Below are positions 61,560-64,000 of a DNA stretch of 64,000 nucleotides, one piece after another. The notes under the pieces are model-generated. The model was not told the origin of the DNA. It saw only the letters and a program-made list of their open reading frames with translations, and searched no databases. The stretch is from Isoetes taiwanensis (lineage: Eukaryota; Streptophyta; Lycopodiopsida; Isoetales; Isoetaceae). The number at the start of each line of letters is the position of its first letter. The first letter of the stretch is position 1. The DNA lies in contig JAJEKV010000058.1 in assembly GCA_021234155.1 (NCBI GenBank), positions 1,481,060 through 1,545,059 of the forward strand, in the 5' to 3' direction. A program made the translations under genes and the position numbers.

Positions 61560-61770
61560 GCAAAACCCTAACCCTAATCGTGAGGGGGGGTACCCGGGTG
61601 TTCTTCGGCGACGGTGGCAAGGTCGAGGTAGGGCACTGTCCCGCGCCCCTAATTTGAAAAAAAAAAAAAAAAAAAAACCTAACCCTAAAGCGGCGGCGGG
61701 GGGTACCCGGGCGCTCTTAACCATAGCGGTCGGGGTAGGGGTGCCCGCCCCCCCTAATTCAGCGTTCACC
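61560..61770. repeat. Two copies of a GC-rich block of about 110 bp
   Basis: Both copies run (A)ACCTAACCCTAA..., GGGGGGTACCCGGG(T/C)G(T/C)TCTT, ...GG(C)GGTAGGG, then GCCCCTAATT. They are separated by a run of 22 A. This lies between the putative primer site and the H3-fusion pseudogene. Confidence 0.8.
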
Positions 61771-62069
61771 GCGTTTAATTTTTTAGGGCAAAAATTCAAA
61801 ATTAGGTTAAGGATAATATTTTTTAGTTTTCTCTCTTAATGTCGGTGTTCCTGAAGCTCCGCCTAGCCGCCATAGACGCCGGACCCGAGGCTTTCCTCCG
61901 CCATAGCCAAACCTCATTCCTTGCCTTCCTCTCCCAAGCGGCCACCCAAATACCCACCTATTAAGGATGGAGGAAGCCAAGCGGTATACAAAGCGCAAAG
62001 CCTCGCTACTTTAAATCTTGCCATAGAGTCTCCAAACCCATCGGGAAACCATCCAGCGCAGGAAGCTAA

Positions 62070-63339
62070 GACCAGGAGTTAATAGAACATTTTGTTAAAA
62101 TACGTTTCTATGAAGGGCTAGGATACCATACCCACTCTTCTGCTATAATGAGCGCTTCCTATACAAGCTTAACGCCATCCGGGAAAGTTACACCGTAGTT
62201 GAAGAGGAAGATGGTGTCAAGAAGTATACACGGTTCTTTCCGCCGGAAGGGGTGAGCAAGGGCCGAGGCCATCTGGATGCAGGGCCATAACATCCCGCGA
62301 AATGGCACAAGCGCCGGACCTACAATGGCTTGCGTACCGATGACCACTGCGCCAAGCTTTAGGGTATCGTTACCTTGGTAATGGGATGTGCCTTTTAATG
62401 GTGGATCCTACACCATCCCATCTTTTTCACCGCGAGGAGGAAACCAACCGTATCATCACGGGAAGGCTGGAACACCCCCATTTTTCACCGACCCGGTTCA
62501 GCGGCCTGTTGAGCGAGGACATGTAGGCCAATCCCCACCTGGTATTTCTTGGAGCTCAAACCCTTGAATCGGATGTTCGGATAGCCCCAGAGAAAAAAGC
62601 CTTGAGAGGAGGCGGTGCGCCGGGCACAAGCAATGGAGGCAGCCCACTTGACCGAGGGAGGCTCTGAAGCTTCGCGGAGGATACTATCCATGCACGCTAG
62701 TAGAACAGGAGCAAGCCCTAAAATGGATGCAAGATAACGCTGGAGCCGCATAGCTAGGGAAAAAAGAAGCGAAAAAAAGGAGCGGCTGAGGAAAGAAGAG
62801 GAAGAACAAAACTGTCAAAATCCGCCACTTCCGAATGATCCTTTCCACCGCCGGAAGCGAAAGAGTACGGCCCGTAAGTCGGGTGCCCAGTACAAGGATC
62901 AGCTTAAGGCTCGGGGTGGTGTCGCCAAAGCTGCAGGGGACAATCAGCGGGATGAGATCATTCGAAAGGCCCGTCATCCAAGGACAGCGGGAAAACTCTT
63001 CCTGGAGCCCCACCGCAACCAAAGAGGAAGCATCGGTTCAAAGCAGGTACGGTAGCACTGCGGGAAATAAGGAAGTACCAGAAGTCTACTGAATTCCTGC
63101 TGCGTAAACTTCCTTTCCAGCGCCTCGTCAGGGAAATTGCCCAAGAATATAAGACCAACTTGCAGTTTCAAGTGCATGCAATTCTCGCACTTTAGGAAGC
63201 GGCCGAAGCTTATCTGGTGGCCCTCTTCGGGGACGCCAATCTATGCGCCATTCATGCAAAACGTGTCACTATAATGCCAAAGGACCTACAGTTGGCACGC
63301 CGGATCCGAGGGGAACAGCCTGAGAATGTTAAATTGTAA
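62070..63339 (+). pseudogene. Histone H3-like fold fused behind a novel N-terminal domain (copy 2, broken)
   Basis: Pieces in order: QELIEHFV (62081); after a shift, RIPYPLFCYNERFLYKLNAI at 62121, matching copy 1 (RIPYPIFHLPERFLLKLNLL) and continuing to FFPPEG; a degenerate middle including IPTWYFLELKPLN (62535); then one open stretch 62757-62990 with a charged helix (KKERLRKEEEEQNCQ) and a basic H3-like tail (KSTARKSGAQYKDQLKARGG). After a frameshift near 62995 comes [20 protein letters not shown] and the fold, [20 protein letters not shown], then [20 protein letters not shown], ending [17 protein letters not shown] at 63193-63195 replaces the Gln of ALQEAAEAY. The charged region and tail are contiguous with the fold, and the N-terminal part lies in the same order as in copy 1. 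Loop 1 has canonical H3 length; the C-terminus is extended past RIRGE. A flanking ORF begins 310 bp downstream. Confidence 0.75.
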
Positions 63340-63647
63340 AGTGGATGTATTTTTTTTTTTTTTAATATAAATATAGCACTAAGATTTTCCCGTCTTAGTA
63401 TGATCACCAAATCTCTCCTTTTGTGATTGTTATCTAAGGGTTCGAATTGGGCACCGTAATAATCATAAAAAAAATAGAAATGGAAAAAAATAATAATAAT
63501 AAAATAAATAAATAAAATAAAACAATAATTAGCTGGCGCCTCAAACTCGTCTTGTGAATATTTTTAAAAAGTCATGTTCACTTAGGGGTTGCCATATTCT
63601 TGATTGTCCTTCTTGTTTTGCTCCTCCTTCTTAGTCTTTTCCTTCTC
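63340..63647. other. AT-rich spacer between the H3 fusion and the edge ORF
   Basis: Contains a run of about 16 T (63349-63363) and an AATAAAATAAATAAATAAA-type stretch. In the frame of the next ORF it is open from 63558 with a hydrophobic stretch (FLIVLLVLLLLLSLFLL) just before the ATG. Confidence 0.4.
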
Positions 63648-64000
63648 ATGGATTCTGGGCGGTTTAGCTTTGGTACATGGGAGGCGAAGTGGGATCCTCA
63701 GGTCCCTTACCCTCTTCTAGACCCCCTCCTGCAGTGCAAGGTCGATCTCCTCGATAACATGTGGGCACATCCTCATTATGATGTCTTCCTTGAGTTTTAC
63801 AATGAGGAATTCCTACCATGGGCAGAACTTTTGAGCGAGCCGCCTCAACCCTATCTCCACAGCGATATCTTATGGCAGATGTTTGGGGCTGACCGTCACG
63901 GCAGTGAGATTCTTAGGGGCATTGTTAGACGTGCTAAGCATGCCCCCATTATTGACCTCGGCTCTAACGAGCTGTACTTTGAGGCCCAGTTGCCCTTGCC
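63648..64000 (+). CDS. Open frame running off the right edge, unknown product
   Basis: At least 117 codons without a stop from the ATG at 63648: MDSGRFSFGTWEAKWDPQVP, then a Leu/Trp-rich acidic stretch (NMWAHPHYDVFLEFYNEEFL), then SDILWQMFGADRHGSEILRG and on to the edge. Codon use is balanced and GC is higher than in the surroundings, as in a real exon. The family is not recognised. The frame stays open upstream to a stop at 63555 and would add a hydrophobic segment; the ATG at 63648 is preferred because the preceding residues are pure Leu/Val. Being downstream of the H3 fusion and a putative primer site, it could be a second ORF of the same element or an unrelated gene. Confidence 0.5.
   Translation, partial: MDSGRFSFGTWEAKWDPQVPYPLLDPLLQCKVDLLDNMWAHPHYDVFLEFYNEEFLPWAELLSEPPQPYLHSDILWQMFGADRHGSEILRGIVRRAKHAPIIDLGSNELYFEAQLPL

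Noticed and set aside
61569-61689. CCCTAACCCTAA runs as possible telomere repeats
   Set aside because: Only two units per block, part of a local GC-rich duplication; too short to be interstitial telomere sequence.

Overview
The window reads as nuclear DNA of a land plant with a large, repeat-rich genome. The evidence is spliceosomal introns with plant-like junctions, plant-type gene families (PLS-class PPR, LHT-type amino-acid transporter, plant AlaX-type tRNA editing protein, TPR co-chaperone), LINE reverse-transcriptase remnants and many foldback, TIR and tandem repeats. There are no bacterial operons, ribosome binding sites or CRISPR arrays. The species cannot be fixed from the sequence. 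The PPR remnants and the repeat load would suit a fern, lycophyte or gymnosperm, but that is inference.

Two genes look intact. At 7427-14191 (+) an 18-exon gene can be assembled with every splice phase consistent. It encodes a 675-residue protein with an N-terminal SKP1/BTB-like fold and two blocks of leucine-rich repeats. At 23348-24454 (+) a three-exon gene encodes a 227-residue TPR protein that ends in an acidic Cdc37-like motif. An open frame at 63648 runs off the right edge, and a short membrane-anchored frame lies at 819-1181 (-). Recognisable broken genes are a PPR protein (about 15.0 kb), an AlaX tRNA-editing protein (41.2-41.9 kb), an LHT amino-acid transporter (50.9-51.1 kb) and a second PPR scrap (51.7 kb).

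The most unusual content is a pair of decayed genes, at 19277-20494 (-) and about 62070-63339 (+). Each encodes an unfamiliar N-terminal domain, then a charged segment, then a divergent histone H3 fold. They align to each other along most of their length, so the fusion predates their separation. The right-hand copy lies downstream of a possible LTR end and tRNA-Met-type primer binding site (61384), in the place where gag would sit. A third frame at 16117-17099 (-) may share part of the N-terminal region but has a different C-terminus. A piece of that alternative C-terminus is repeated inside a foldback element at 21005-21608.

Layout: 0-7.4 kb, repeats, a palindrome array and a possible Rep-like transposon fragment; 7.4-14.2 kb, the SKP1/BTB-LRR gene; 15-22 kb, the PPR scrap, the H3-fusion family and a 1.55-kb polypyrimidine tract; 23-24.5 kb, the TPR gene; 25.9-26.6 kb, a LINE scrap; 29.5-36.2 kb, duplications, a long inverted repeat and a 37-unit ATCT microsatellite; 38-49.3 kb, a pyrimidine-rich region of nested decayed tandem repeats around an AlaX remnant; 50.9-51.8 kb, gene scraps; 55.6-59.2 kb, an element with 36-bp terminal inverted repeats; 59.2-64 kb, LTR-like sequence, the second H3 fusion and the edge ORF.
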